Shown here: positions 8,331-17,350 of the stretch, piece after piece | Layout: the number at the start of each line of letters is the position of its first letter | Numbering within the stretch: position 1 is the stretch's first letter | Origin: Iamia sp038233075 | GTDB taxonomy: Bacteria; Actinomycetota; Acidimicrobiia; Acidimicrobiales; Iamiaceae | DNA: 64,000 nt | Direction of reading: 5' to 3' | NCBI GenBank assembly: GCA_038233075.1 | Contig: JBBSMQ010000015.1 | Location: 20,688-84,687 of the forward strand | Made by a program: the position numbers and the translations under genes | Notes under the pieces: generated by a model | Database searches by the model: none | What the model was told of the DNA's origin: nothing | Seen by the model: only the letters and a program-made list of their open reading frames with translations

Positions 8331-9221
8331 ATGGAGCCCGTCGTCGACCTCCGCGGCGCCGTCGCCCTCGTCGGCCGCTTCCCCGCCCTCGCCGGGGCCG
8401 ACCTCGCCGTCGACGCCGGTGAGGTGGTGCTGCTCCAGGGCCCCAACGGCGCCGGAAAGACGACGCTGCTCCGGTGCTGCGCAGGCCTGGTGCCCGTGGT
8501 CGACGGCCGGGCCCGGGTGCTCGGCTGCGACCTGCGGGCCGACCGTCGTCGGGTCCGTCGTCGGGTCGGCCTGCTCGCACACGCCAGCGGCCTGTACGAC
8601 GCGCTCACTGTCGAGGCCAACGTGGCGTTCTGGGGGCGGGCGTCGGGGTGCGAGCCCGGCGATGTGGACGCCGCGCTGGCGCGCATGGGGTTGGCGGGCC
8701 GGTTGCGCTCGGTCGACGTGGGACGGCTGTCGGCCGGGCAGCGCCGTCGCACCTCGCTGGCGGTGCTGCTCGCCCGGCGCCCCGAGCTCTGGCTCCTCGA
8801 CGAGCCCCACGCCGGTCTCGACCAGTCCGGCCGAGACCTGGTCGACCGGCTCATCGCTGATGCCTCCGCCGCGGGGGTGACGGTGCTGCTGTCCTCCCAC
8901 GAGCTGGAGCGGGCCGCCGCCGTGGCGCACCGCCAGGTGGAGGTGGTCGGGGGCCACGTCCGACCGGTCGACCCGGGCCCATCGCCGGGCTCGCCGACCG
9001 ACCCGGGCCGCGGATCCGCCCCATCGGGCGGGGCCCAGGGCCCGCCGGCCGACGCGGGGAGCGGATCCGCCCCATCGGGCGGGGCCCTGGGCCGGCCGGC
9101 CGACGCGGGGAGCGGAACCGGCCCTGGCCGAGACGGACGTCGTCCACCCGGAGCTCGGATCGCCACCGAGACCGAGCCGTCCGACGGAGAGGCCGACGGC
9201 GGAGATCACGATGTGGCGTGA
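8331..9221 (+). CDS. ccmA: Heme exporter ATP-binding protein CcmA
   Basis: ATPase of the CcmAB transporter used in cytochrome c maturation. The 296 residues from ATG 8331 contain Walker A GPNGAGKTTLL, signature LSAGQRRRTSLA, Walker B ELWLLDEPHAGLD and a switch His in LLSSHELER. The frame is open further upstream but those residues do not belong to an ABC protein. After about residue 205 there is an unusual C-terminal extension with a 17-residue repeat containing SGSAPSGGA, matching a 51-bp tandem duplication at 9010-9111. It overlaps ccmB by 11 bases, so the two are translationally coupled. Confidence 0.85.
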   Translation: MEPVVDLRGAVALVGRFPALAGADLAVDAGEVVLLQGPNGAGKTTLLRCCAGLVPVVDGRARVLGCDLRADRRRVRRRVGLLAHASGLYDALTVEANVAFWGRASGCEPGDVDAALARMGLAGRLRSVDVGRLSAGQRRRTSLAVLLARRPELWLLDEPHAGLDQSGRDLVDRLIADASAAGVTVLLSSHELERAAAVAHRQVEVVGGHVRPVDPGPSPGSPTDPGRGSAPSGGAQGPPADAGSGSAPSGGALGRPADAGSGTGPGRDGRRPPGARIATETEPSDGEADGGDHDVA

Positions 9222-9879
9222 CGCTCTGCTGGTAGCGGGCAAGGACCTGCGCATCGAGGCCCGCACCCGCGTCGCGCTCAACCAGGTGGCCCCCTTCGCC
9301 GTGCTCGTGCTGCTGTTGTTCGCCTTCGCCCTGGACTCGAACCGACTCGTGCTGCGCGACGCCACGCCGGGCCTGTTCTGGGTCGCGGTCCTGCTGTCCG
9401 CCCTCCTCGCGGTCCAGCGGGCCTTCGCCCTGGAGGCCGTCGACGGGGTCCCCGACGCCCTGCGGCTCTCGGGCCTCCGTCCCGCCGGGATCTTCCTGGG
9501 CAAGGTGCTGGCGGTGTCGGCCCAGCTGGCCGCCCTCGAGGTCCTGCTGGGCCTGGGCGTGGTCGTCCTCTACGACGCCCCGCTGGCCTCGCCGGCGCTG
9601 CTGGTGGCGGCCTCGATCGGCGCGACCCTCGGGTTGGCCGCGGTCGGTTGCCTCTACGGCATCCTCGCGGCCGGCCAGCGGGTGGCGCAGACCCTGCTGC
9701 CCCTGCTGCTGCTGCCTGCCCTCGCGCCGCTGTTGCTGGCGGCGACCCAGGCCTGGTCCGCCGGGGTGGACGGCGTGGCCTCGGAGGGCTGGCGGTGGCT
9801 GGGGCTGCTGGTCCTCTTCGCGGCGGCCTACCTCGGAGCCGGCGTGGCCACCTTCGGGATCCTCCTCGACGACGCCTGA
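9211..9879 (+). CDS. ccmB: Heme exporter permease CcmB
   Basis: A 222-residue integral membrane protein with six hydrophobic segments and the CcmB hallmarks LLVAGKDLRIE at the start, FWVAVLLSALLAVQRAFALE and SGLRPAGIFLGK in the middle. It overlaps ccmA. The usual next gene, ccmC, is absent here: the downstream space (9880-10033) holds no gene. Instead the last roughly 45 bases of ccmB recur in degenerate form at 9896-9945, followed by several GGTCAGGG repeats. Confidence 0.88.
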   Translation: MWRDALLVAGKDLRIEARTRVALNQVAPFAVLVLLLFAFALDSNRLVLRDATPGLFWVAVLLSALLAVQRAFALEAVDGVPDALRLSGLRPAGIFLGKVLAVSAQLAALEVLLGLGVVVLYDAPLASPALLVAASIGATLGLAAVGCLYGILAAGQRVAQTLLPLLLLPALAPLLLAATQAWSAGVDGVASEGWRWLGLLVLFAAAYLGAGVATFGILLDDA

Positions 9880-9990
9880 GGTCAGGGAAGGTCAGGGCGT
9901 GGTCGCCTTCGGGGCCCTGCTCGATGACGACAGGTCAGGTCAGGGCCCGGGGGTTCGGCGGGTTCGGCGGGTGCTGATCAGGTCAGGGCC
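9841..9990 (+). repeat. Degenerate tandem copy of the ccmB 3' end plus GGTCAGGG repeats
   Basis: The coding end of ccmB (GTGGCCACCTTCGGGATCCT at 9844) is echoed about 55 bases later by GTGGTCGCCTTCGGGGCCCT (9899), both followed by an LLDD-encoding stretch. GGTCAGGG or GGTCAGG occurs at about 9880, 9890, 9933, 9938 and 9981. It looks like slippage or local duplication after the stop codon. Confidence 0.6.
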
Positions 9991-10033
9991 GGGCCGTGAG
10001 CGTCGCCGCGGAGGCGGGGTGGCCCCGCGCCCG

Positions 10034-10780
10034 TCAGGCCGGGGCCTGCTCCCGGAGGCGCTCGAGGATGGCCTGGGTGAGGGGTCGGGCCTGGTCGGTG
10101 TCGAAGATGTTCTGGGCGTGGCCGTCGCCCGGGAGGAGCAGGGAGGTGTTCTGACCACCGGGAGCGGTGTCGGCCAGCTCGGTCGCCACGTCGGCCACGG
10201 ACTCGTCCTCGCTGGCGATGAACAGCTTGGGCTCGGTGCCCAGTCCCTCGACCGTGCTGTTGGGCGAGATGAGGATGAGCCCGTCGGGCAGGTCGGGTTG
10301 CTCGGAGGCGAGGTCGAGGATGGCGTCGGCGCCCGAGCTGCCTCCGATGAGGATCACCTGCTCGGCGCCCTCCTCATCGCGGAGTCGGTCCGCCGCCGCC
10401 TCGATGCTGTCGGGGCTGGTGTCCTCCACGGCCACGACCGTGGCGTCCTGCTCGGCGATCTGGGTGGCCTGCTTCTCCCAGCTGGCGGCGTCGAAGGCGG
10501 AGCCGTGGGCGAGGACCACGCCCTGGGCCCCCCCGCCCCAGAGCAGGGCCCCGGAGTCGCCCAGCTCGATGCGCTGGCCCGTCGTGTCACCCGCGGGCTC
10601 GACCGCTTCCTCGCGGGCCCCTTCCGGTCGCGACCCGCCAGCGCTCTCCTCGTCGATCGTGGCGCACAGGCCCCCATTGTCATCACAGTCCTCGGAGGCG
10701 TCGTCGGACCCTCCGCAGCCGGCCAGGGCGATGAGGGTGACCAGGGCGACGAGCAGGGCGAGGATGCGTCGGGACGACAT
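10034..10780 (-). CDS. Alpha/beta-hydrolase-like lipoprotein
   Basis: A 248-residue secreted lipoprotein. The N-terminus MSSRRILALLVALVTLIALA leads into the lipobox LAGC at residue 22, so it should be anchored to the outer face of the membrane. The mature part is a serine hydrolase fold: oxyanion segment VVLAHGSAFDA, nucleophile elbow GGSSGAD, and a C-terminal His in GDGHAQ. The substrate is unknown. The open frame runs further upstream, but the ATG at 10780 with its signal peptide is clearly the start. Next upstream on the same strand is serC, 89 bases away. Confidence 0.8.
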   Translation of the reverse strand: MSSRRILALLVALVTLIALAGCGGSDDASEDCDDNGGLCATIDEESAGGSRPEGAREEAVEPAGDTTGQRIELGDSGALLWGGGAQGVVLAHGSAFDAASWEKQATQIAEQDATVVAVEDTSPDSIEAAADRLRDEEGAEQVILIGGSSGADAILDLASEQPDLPDGLILISPNSTVEGLGTEPKLFIASEDESVADVATELADTAPGGQNTSLLLPGDGHAQNIFDTDQARPLTQAILERLREQAPA

Positions 10781-10869
10781 GGACCCCGAGGCTAGAGGTG
10801 GCCGTCGGAGGACCCACCGCGGTCCGGACTCGCAGTGGCGACCGCGGATCGCCCGTCCAAGGAAGGAGA

Positions 10870-12006
10870 TCAGGCGGAGCGGAGCTCGGCCACGACGTGG
10901 TCGACGCTGCGGGTGAGGGCGGCCACGTCGGCCGGGTCGATGGCGGGGAACAGGGCGAAGCGGAGCTGGTTGCGGCCCAGCTTGCGGTAGCTCTCGGTGT
11001 CGAGGATGCCGTTGTCCCGGAGGACACCGGCCACGACGGTGGCGTCGATCTCGTCGGCCAGGTCGATGGTGGCCACCACCTGGCTGCGCAGCTCGGGGTC
11101 GGTGACGAACGGGGTGGCGTGCTCGGACGCCTCGGCCCAGTCGTAGACGGTCCGGGCGCTCTCGGCGCAGCGTCCGGCGGCGAAGCCGAGGCCCCCGTTC
11201 TGGTTGACCCACTCGGCCTGTTGCACGGCGAGGAAGATGGTCGCCAGTGCCGGCGTGTTGTAGGTCTGGTCCTTGCGGCTGTTCTCCAGGGCGATGCCGA
11301 GGTCGAGGCTGGCGGGCACCCAGCGGTCGCTCGCCGCGATGCGCTCGATGCGCTCGATGGCGGCGGGGGAGCAGGCGGCCAGCCACAGCCCGCCGTCGGA
11401 GGCGAAGCACTTCTGGGGTGCGAAGTAGTAGACGTCGACGTCCCCGGCATCGAAGCGCAGGCCCCCGGCGGCCGAGGTGGCGTCGACCAGGACCAGCGCG
11501 TCGTCGGCGCCGTCGGGGCGCGTGGGGGTCACGGCCACGCCGGTCGAAGTCTCATTGTGGGTGAGGCAGTAGGCGTCGGCGCCGTCGACCGCGGCCAGGG
11601 TCGGCGCGCCGCCGGGGTCGGCCTTCGCCGTGGAGGGCTCGCCGAGGTGGGGGGCCGAGCGGGTGACCTCCGCGAACTTGCCCGAGAACTCCCCGAACAC
11701 GAGGTGGTGGCTGCGGGCGTCGATGGCCCCGAACGACAGCGCGTCCCAGAACGCGGTGGTGCCGCCGTTGCCCAGCAGCACCTCGTAGCCGTCGGGGAGG
11801 GCGAACATCTCGGCCACCGCGTTGCGCAGGCGCGAGACCATGAACTGCACCGTGGGCTTGCGGTGCGAGGTGCCGAGGTAGTCCCCGGCCTCGGCGGCCA
11901 GGGCGGCGACGGCCTCGGGGCGGACCTTGGACGGACCACAGCAGAAGCGGCCGTCCGCCGGGAGCAGGTCGGCGGGGATGCGGATCTCGGGCAACGGCGC
12001 GCTCAT
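10870..12006 (-). CDS. serC: Phosphoserine aminotransferase
   Basis: PLP-dependent class V aminotransferase that converts 3-phosphohydroxypyruvate and glutamate to phosphoserine in serine synthesis. The 378-residue length and sequence resemble the actinobacterial SerC type: FCCGPSKVRPEAV near the start, GTSHRKP phosphate-binding loop, LVDATSAAGG, and the PLP lysine in APQKCFASDGGLW. C-terminal KLGRNQLRFALFPAI is typical. It is divergent from the aminotransferase gene at 12084, and serA, the preceding pathway step, is 3.8 kb away. Confidence 0.92.
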   Translation of the reverse strand: MSAPLPEIRIPADLLPADGRFCCGPSKVRPEAVAALAAEAGDYLGTSHRKPTVQFMVSRLRNAVAEMFALPDGYEVLLGNGGTTAFWDALSFGAIDARSHHLVFGEFSGKFAEVTRSAPHLGEPSTAKADPGGAPTLAAVDGADAYCLTHNETSTGVAVTPTRPDGADDALVLVDATSAAGGLRFDAGDVDVYYFAPQKCFASDGGLWLAACSPAAIERIERIAASDRWVPASLDLGIALENSRKDQTYNTPALATIFLAVQQAEWVNQNGGLGFAAGRCAESARTVYDWAEASEHATPFVTDPELRSQVVATIDLADEIDATVVAGVLRDNGILDTESYRKLGRNQLRFALFPAIDPADVAALTRSVDHVVAELRSA

Positions 12007-12083
12007 CGCGTGCCACTATCGCGGCCGACCCCATGGAGGGGAAATCGCTTGCTGCCCGGCGAGCCCCGTCAGGAGAACCCGAG

Positions 12084-13298
12084 ATGCCCGAGTCCCCGTC
12101 CGACCGTCGCGTGTCCGAGCGGGTGGCCGCCATCACCCCGTCGGCCACCCTCGCGGTCGATGCCGCGGCCAAGGCCATGAAGGCCGAGGGGGCCGACGTC
12201 ATCGGCTTCGGCGCCGGGGAGCCGGACTTCCCCACCCCCGACCACATCGTCGAGGCCGCCGTCGAGGCCTGTCGCGACCCCCGCAACCACCGCTACAGCC
12301 CGGCTCCCGGCCTGCCCGAGCTCCGCGACGCCCTGGCGACCAAGACCGCACGCGACTCCGGCTACGAGGTCGACCCCGCCCAGGTGGTGGTGACCAACGG
12401 CGGCAAGCACGCCGTCTACAACGCCTTCGCAGCCCTTCTCGACCCGGGCGACGAGGTGCTCCTGCCTGCGCCCTACTGGACCACCTACCCCGAGCCCATC
12501 CGCCTGGCCGGTGGCGTGCCGGTGGAGATCGCCACCGACGAGACCACCGGGTTCCGGGTCGGCGTCGAGCAGCTGGAGGCGGCCCGCACCCCCGCCACCC
12601 GAGCCCTCATGTTCGTCTCCCCGTCTAACCCCACCGGCGCCGTCTACCCCCGCGACGAGGTGGCGGCCATCGGCCGATGGGCGGCCGAGCACGGCATCTG
12701 GGTGGTCACCGACGAGATCTACGAGCACCTGACCTACGACGACCACGAGTTCAGCTCGATGCCGGCGGTCGTGCCCGAGGTGGCCGAGCGGTGCCTGGTG
12801 CTCAACGGCGTGGCCAAGACCTACGCCATGACGGGGTGGCGGGTGGGCTGGCTCATCGGACCGGCCGACGTGGCCAAGGCCGTGGCCGGGCTCCAGTCCC
12901 ACCAGACCTCCAACGTGGCCAACGTGAGCCAGCGGGCCGCCCTGGCTGCGGTCAGCGGTGGACTCGACGACGTGGCTCGCATGCGCGAGGCCTTCGACCG
13001 TCGGGGCAAGACCATGCACAAGCTGCTCAACGCCATCGAGGGCGTCTCCGCCCTTGCCCCCCAGGGTGCTTTCTACGCCTTCCCCTCCTTCCGCGACATC
13101 CTGGAGCGGGGCACCGTCGCCGGCCGGTCCGTCACCAGCACCGTCGAGCTGGCCGAGGTGATCCTGGAGGAGGCCAAGGTGGCGATCGTCCCCGGCGAGG
13201 CCTTCTCCGCTCCCGGTTACGCCCGGCTCTCCTTCGCGCTGGGCGACGACGACCTGGGCGAGGGCATCCGCCGCATCAGCGACCTGCTGGCCCGGTGA
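12084..13298 (+). CDS. Aspartate aminotransferase family (class I) enzyme
   Basis: A 404-residue fold-type I PLP enzyme of the AspAT Ib group, likely transferring amino groups between aspartate (or prephenate) and 2-oxoacids. It shows FGAGEPDFPTPDHI at the N-terminus, VTNGGKHAVYNAF, the SNPTGAVY cofactor loop, the PLP lysine in NGVAKTYAMTGWRVGW and the C-terminal Arg region YARLSFAL. I chose ATG 12084 because AGGAGA sits 8 bases upstream; the frame is open to 12033 but without support. Exact substrate is not decidable from sequence. Confidence 0.88.
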   Translation: MPESPSDRRVSERVAAITPSATLAVDAAAKAMKAEGADVIGFGAGEPDFPTPDHIVEAAVEACRDPRNHRYSPAPGLPELRDALATKTARDSGYEVDPAQVVVTNGGKHAVYNAFAALLDPGDEVLLPAPYWTTYPEPIRLAGGVPVEIATDETTGFRVGVEQLEAARTPATRALMFVSPSNPTGAVYPRDEVAAIGRWAAEHGIWVVTDEIYEHLTYDDHEFSSMPAVVPEVAERCLVLNGVAKTYAMTGWRVGWLIGPADVAKAVAGLQSHQTSNVANVSQRAALAAVSGGLDDVARMREAFDRRGKTMHKLLNAIEGVSALAPQGAFYAFPSFRDILERGTVAGRSVTSTVELAEVILEEAKVAIVPGEAFSAPGYARLSFALGDDDLGEGIRRISDLLAR

Positions 13299-13323
13299 CG
13301 GCGTGAGCCGGGACCGCGCCAAC

Positions 13324-13424
13324 TCCGTACGGACATGGCCCTCACGGGCACACATCCGTACGAGGCTCACGACGCGCCGCCAGCTCTGGACGGATGTTGC
13401 CCTCACCGGCACTCATCCGTACGA
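13324..13424. repeat. Intergenic imperfect direct repeats with inverted-repeat ends
   Basis: Two 33-base copies at 13331-13363 and 13392-13424 match at about 28 positions and share CCCTCAC and CATCCGTACGA. Copy one is bounded by the inverted pair CCGTACGGA / TCCGTACG, and copy two by CGGATG / CATCCG, so each can fold into a hairpin with a loop of about 20 bases. They lie between the aminotransferase stop and the S9 peptidase start. Confidence 0.65.
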
Positions 13425-13463
13425 AGGTGTCGGGCCGGTGGGACGGGACGGCGAGGTGGTCCG

Positions 13464-15632
13464 GTGACGCGCAGCGTCCGCCCCTACGGCTCGTGGCCGT
13501 CGCCCATCAGCCCCGAGCGGCTGGTGGCCGGCGCGGCGGCGCCGGGCGAGGCGGCGGTCGACGGCGACGACATCTGGTGGTCCGAGAGCCGCCCGTCCGA
13601 GGGCGGGCGCACCGCTCTCGTGCGCCGCCGCATCGACGGCACCAGCGACGACGTCCTGGGCTCCCGCCCCGCCCCCGAGGGACGCACGTGGAACGCCCGC
13701 ACCGGGCTCCTGGAGTACGGCGGGGGGTCCTGGTGCGTGGAGAGCGGGGTGGTCACCTTCACCCAGTGGGACGACCAACGCCTCCACCGCCTGGTGGCCG
13801 ACGATCCCGACGCCCTTCCCGTCCCCCTCACCCCCGAACCGGTCGAGCCCCGGGGCCTCCGCTACGGCGACCTGGTCGCCCTCAACCAGGGGTGGCTGCT
13901 CGCGGTGCGCGAGGCCCACCCCGGCGAGGATCTTCCCGAGGCGTCGGCCGCGAGCGAGCCGGTGCACCAGATCGTGGCCGTGCCCACCGACGGATCCGCG
14001 GTCGACGACCCGACGCAGATCCGGGTGCTGGTGTCGGGACCGGACTTCCTCGCCTTCCCCCGGCCCGGCCCGGCCCGCCTGGCCTGGGTCCGTTGGGACC
14101 ACCCGCAGATGCCCTGGGACGGCACCGAGCTGTGGGTGGCCGGTCTCGGCACCGACGACGACGGCGCCCCGATCCTGCGGGACGAGGGCACGGTGGTGGC
14201 CGGCGGCCCGGAGGAGTCGATCGTCCAGCCCGAGTGGGGCCCCGACGGCACCCTCTGGTTCTCCTCGGACCGCTACGGGTGGTGGAACCTGCACCGCATC
14301 CTCGATCCCGACCCCGACCCCGAGGCCGACGGCTCCGGACGGGTCCCCGAGGCGGTGGCGCCGGTGGAAGCCGAGGTCGGCGGTGCTCGCTGGGTAGCCG
14401 GCATGCGCTGGTTGGCGCCGCTGGCCGACGGGCGGGTGCTGGTGTCGGTCACCGCCGACGGTGTCACCGGCGTGGGCCTGGTCACCCCCGGGCCGCCGGG
14501 ATCGGGCGGTGAGACGCCGCTGGCCAGAGTGGCGCTGGAGCTGGGCGGTGCCGCCGTCTCGACGGTCAGCCAGGTCGTGGCCGGTCCGGGACCGGGCCAG
14601 GCCGTGATCATCGCCGGGTCGGGGCGGGCCGAGGCCACCCCCGTGCTCCTCGACCTGCCGCCGGGCTCCACCGGCCCGCGCTCCGACGGGGGCCGGGGCC
14701 GGCGGGCGGTGCCGTCCACGGTGGGGATCGGGGCCCTCGACGTGGCCGCCACGGCCGGCTCGCGGGTCCTGCGCCCGGCTCGCGACATCGGGCTCGGCGC
14801 CGACGACATCTCGGTGCCCGAGGCCATCTCCTTCCCTAGCGCCGGGGGCCGCACCGCTCACGCCCAGCTGTACCGGCCCGCCAGCACCACGTCGATGGCG
14901 CCCGACGGCGAGTGTCCGCCCCTGCTGGTGATGATCCACGGTGGGCCCACCAGCGCGGCGCGACCGGTGCTGGAGCTCTCCCGCCAGTTCTGGACCACGC
15001 GGGGGGTGGCGGTGGTCGACGTCGACTACGGCGGGTCAATCGGGTACGGGCGGCCCTACCGCCGCCTGCTTGACGGGGCCTGGGGCGTCGTCGACGTCGA
15101 GGACTGCGTCGCCGTCGTCCGCCACCTCGCGGCCGAGGGCGACGTCGACGGCGACCGGGTCGCCATCCGGGGGGGCTCCGCCGGCGGCTTCACCACCCTC
15201 GCCGCCCTCTGCACCTCCGACGTGTTCGCGGCCGGCACCAGCCTGTACGGCGTCACCGACCTGGGCGCCCTGGCCACCGACACCCACAAGTTCGAGTCGC
15301 GCTACCTCGATGGGCTGGTCGGGCCGTGGCCGGAGGCGGCCGACGTCTACGCCGCCCGCAGCCCCCTCAACCTCCTCGACGGACTGGCGACTCCGGTGCT
15401 GGTCCTCCAAGGGGTCGACGACGCGGTGGTGCCGCCCTCGCAGGCCGAGGCGGTGATCGTGGCCGCGGCCGAGCGAGGCCTGGCGCACGAGTACCTGCTG
15501 TTCGAGGGCGAGGGCCACGGGTTCCGCCGGTCCGAGACCATCGTCACCGCCCTTCGGGCCGAGCTGGCCTTCTACGGCCGAATCCTCGGCTTCACCCCGG
15601 CGGAGGAGGCGCCCACTCCCTCGCCACCTTGA
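13464..15632 (+). CDS. S9 family prolyl oligopeptidase-type peptidase
   Basis: A 722-residue cytoplasmic serine peptidase. The N-terminal two thirds are a degenerate beta-propeller (WGPDGTLWFSSDRYGWWNLH near 270), and the C-terminal alpha/beta-hydrolase domain carries LLVMIHGGPTSAA, nucleophile IRGGSAGGFTT, acidic residue in LQGVDDAVVPPSQ and His in GEGHGFRR. I start at GTG 13464; the open frame extends to 13335 but that part overlaps the intergenic repeats and has no homologous look. Family members trim short peptides or acylated amino acids. Confidence 0.87.
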   Translation: MTRSVRPYGSWPSPISPERLVAGAAAPGEAAVDGDDIWWSESRPSEGGRTALVRRRIDGTSDDVLGSRPAPEGRTWNARTGLLEYGGGSWCVESGVVTFTQWDDQRLHRLVADDPDALPVPLTPEPVEPRGLRYGDLVALNQGWLLAVREAHPGEDLPEASAASEPVHQIVAVPTDGSAVDDPTQIRVLVSGPDFLAFPRPGPARLAWVRWDHPQMPWDGTELWVAGLGTDDDGAPILRDEGTVVAGGPEESIVQPEWGPDGTLWFSSDRYGWWNLHRILDPDPDPEADGSGRVPEAVAPVEAEVGGARWVAGMRWLAPLADGRVLVSVTADGVTGVGLVTPGPPGSGGETPLARVALELGGAAVSTVSQVVAGPGPGQAVIIAGSGRAEATPVLLDLPPGSTGPRSDGGRGRRAVPSTVGIGALDVAATAGSRVLRPARDIGLGADDISVPEAISFPSAGGRTAHAQLYRPASTTSMAPDGECPPLLVMIHGGPTSAARPVLELSRQFWTTRGVAVVDVDYGGSIGYGRPYRRLLDGAWGVVDVEDCVAVVRHLAAEGDVDGDRVAIRGGSAGGFTTLAALCTSDVFAAGTSLYGVTDLGALATDTHKFESRYLDGLVGPWPEAADVYAARSPLNLLDGLATPVLVLQGVDDAVVPPSQAEAVIVAAAERGLAHEYLLFEGEGHGFRRSETIVTALRAELAFYGRILGFTPAEEAPTPSPP

Positions 15633-15646
15633 CCGCAGTGCCTTCT

Positions 15647-15689
15647 GGTCCCGAGTCTGGTCGTGCGGGCGACCATCTTCTTCGGGACC
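15647..15689 (+). promoter_or_regulatory. Nested hairpin between S9 peptidase and serA
   Basis: GGTCCCGA (15647-15654) pairs perfectly with TCGGGACC (15682-15689), and inside it TGGTCG (15658-15663) pairs with CGACCA (15670-15675). No T-run follows, so it is not a classical terminator. It lies 14 bases after the peptidase stop and 74 bases before serA. It could be a termination or RNA-processing element or a leader structure for serA. Confidence 0.5.
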
Positions 15690-15762
15690 GGTTCGGGGGA
15701 GGGCGGGTTCTGGTCGCCGCAGCGGTTGGTCGGGGCGGGGGGTCAGGGGCCAGACTCGCCGG

Positions 15763-17331
15763 ATGGCCCGAGTGCTCGTCACCGAGAAGATCGCCGACGG
15801 TGGGCTCGACGCCCTGCGCGCCGCCGGCCACGACGTCGACGTCCGGACCGGGCTCGACCCGGAGGCGCTGCGGGAGGCCATCGCAGGCGCCGAGGCGCTG
15901 ATCATCCGCTCATCCACCCAGGTCACCGCCGAGGTGCTGGAGGCCGGCACCGACCTGATCGTCGTGGGCCGGGCCGGCATCGGCCTCGACAACGTCGACG
16001 TGGAGACGGCCACCCGACGGGGCGTGATGGTCGTCAACGCCCCGCAGTCGAACATCCTCTCCACCGCCGAGCACACCATGGCCATGCTGCTCTCGGTGGC
16101 CCGGCACATCCCCCACGCCCACGGCGCCCTGGTCGAGGGTCGGTGGGAGCGCTCCCAGTGGGTCGGCGTGGAGCTGGCCGACAAGACCCTCGGGGTGGTG
16201 GGCCTGGGCCGCATCGGCAAGCTGGTGGCCCAGCGGGCCAGCGCCTTCGGCATGCGGATCATCGCCCACGACCCGTTCGTCGCCCCTGAGCGGGCCCGCC
16301 AGCTCAACATCGAGCTGGTCGACCTCGACACCCTGGCTGCCACCGCCGACTTCGTCACCCTCCACGTGGTGAAGACCCCCGAGACCCTGGGCATGATCGG
16401 CGGCGACTTCTTCGCCAAGGCCAAGCCCGGCATCCGCATCGTGAACGTCTCTCGGGGCGGGGTCATCGACGAGGAGGCCCTGGCCCAGGCCCTCCTGGAC
16501 GGTCGGTGCGGGGGTGCCGCCCTCGACGTGTACGCGGAGGAGCCGCCGATCCACTCGCCGCTGTTCGCCCTCCCGGGCTTCGTGGGCACGCCCCACCTGG
16601 GCGCCAGCACGCGCGAGGCCCAGGACAAGGCCGGTGACACCATCGCCGAGCAGGTCCGCCTGGCCCTGGCCGGCGAGTTCGTGCCCTTCGCCGTGAACAT
16701 CGCCGCCGCCGAGGCATCGGAGACCGTCCGCCCCTTCCTCGGGGTGGCCGAGCAGCTGGGCGGCATCTTCGCTGGTCTCTCCGAGGGCGTGCCGCCGGTG
16801 CTCGACATCGAGTACCAGGGCGAGCTGGCCGGCTATGACACCCGCATCCTGACCCTCTCGATCCTGAAGGGCGCGTTCGCGGGCACCACCGAGGAGCCGG
16901 TGAGCTACGTGAACGCTCCCCAGGTGGCGGCCGACCGGGGCATCGAGGTGCGCGACACCACCACCGTCACCACGCGGGACTGGGTCAACCTGGTCACCGT
17001 CTCGGGAGGGGGTCACTCGGTCTCCGGCACCCTCGTCGGCCTGCGCTCCGAGCCCCGGCTGGTGCTGGTCGACGGCCACACCGTCGACGTGCCCCCGTCG
17101 CCCCACATGGTCATCGTCCGCAACGACGATCGTCCGGGCGTCATCGGCCGGGTGGGCAGCGTCCTGGGCGATGCCGGTGTGAACATCGCCGACATGGACG
17201 TGGGCCGCTCCGAGGAAGGCGCCTCGGCGCTGATGGTCATCTCCACCAGCCAGGCGGTGACGGGGACCGTCATCGCCGCCCTGGAGGAGTCCGACGGGGT
17301 CGCGTCGGTGGCGGTGGTCGACCGGGTCTGA
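15763..17331 (+). CDS. serA: D-3-phosphoglycerate dehydrogenase
   Basis: First enzyme of serine synthesis, oxidising 3-phosphoglycerate with NAD+. The 522 residues match the long actinobacterial form with extra domains. The Rossmann motif VVGLGRIGKLVAQ lies near 150, catalytic Arg in VSRGGVIDE, Glu in AEEPPIHS and His in TPHLGAST. An intervening allosteric substrate-binding domain follows from about 310, and a C-terminal ACT domain (VIVRNDDRPGVIGRVGSVLG) from about 450 is the usual serine-feedback site. ATG 15763 is the start. Confidence 0.95.
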   Translation: MARVLVTEKIADGGLDALRAAGHDVDVRTGLDPEALREAIAGAEALIIRSSTQVTAEVLEAGTDLIVVGRAGIGLDNVDVETATRRGVMVVNAPQSNILSTAEHTMAMLLSVARHIPHAHGALVEGRWERSQWVGVELADKTLGVVGLGRIGKLVAQRASAFGMRIIAHDPFVAPERARQLNIELVDLDTLAATADFVTLHVVKTPETLGMIGGDFFAKAKPGIRIVNVSRGGVIDEEALAQALLDGRCGGAALDVYAEEPPIHSPLFALPGFVGTPHLGASTREAQDKAGDTIAEQVRLALAGEFVPFAVNIAAAEASETVRPFLGVAEQLGGIFAGLSEGVPPVLDIEYQGELAGYDTRILTLSILKGAFAGTTEEPVSYVNAPQVAADRGIEVRDTTTVTTRDWVNLVTVSGGGHSVSGTLVGLRSEPRLVLVDGHTVDVPPSPHMVIVRNDDRPGVIGRVGSVLGDAGVNIADMDVGRSEEGASALMVISTSQAVTGTVIAALEESDGVASVAVVDRV

Positions 17332-17350
17332 TCCGGGGAGCAGCGGACCG

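Noticed and set aside
15633..15762. Riboswitch upstream of serA
   Set aside because: Only two nested stems are visible; no match to a glycine, serine-related or other riboswitch core that I can recognise.
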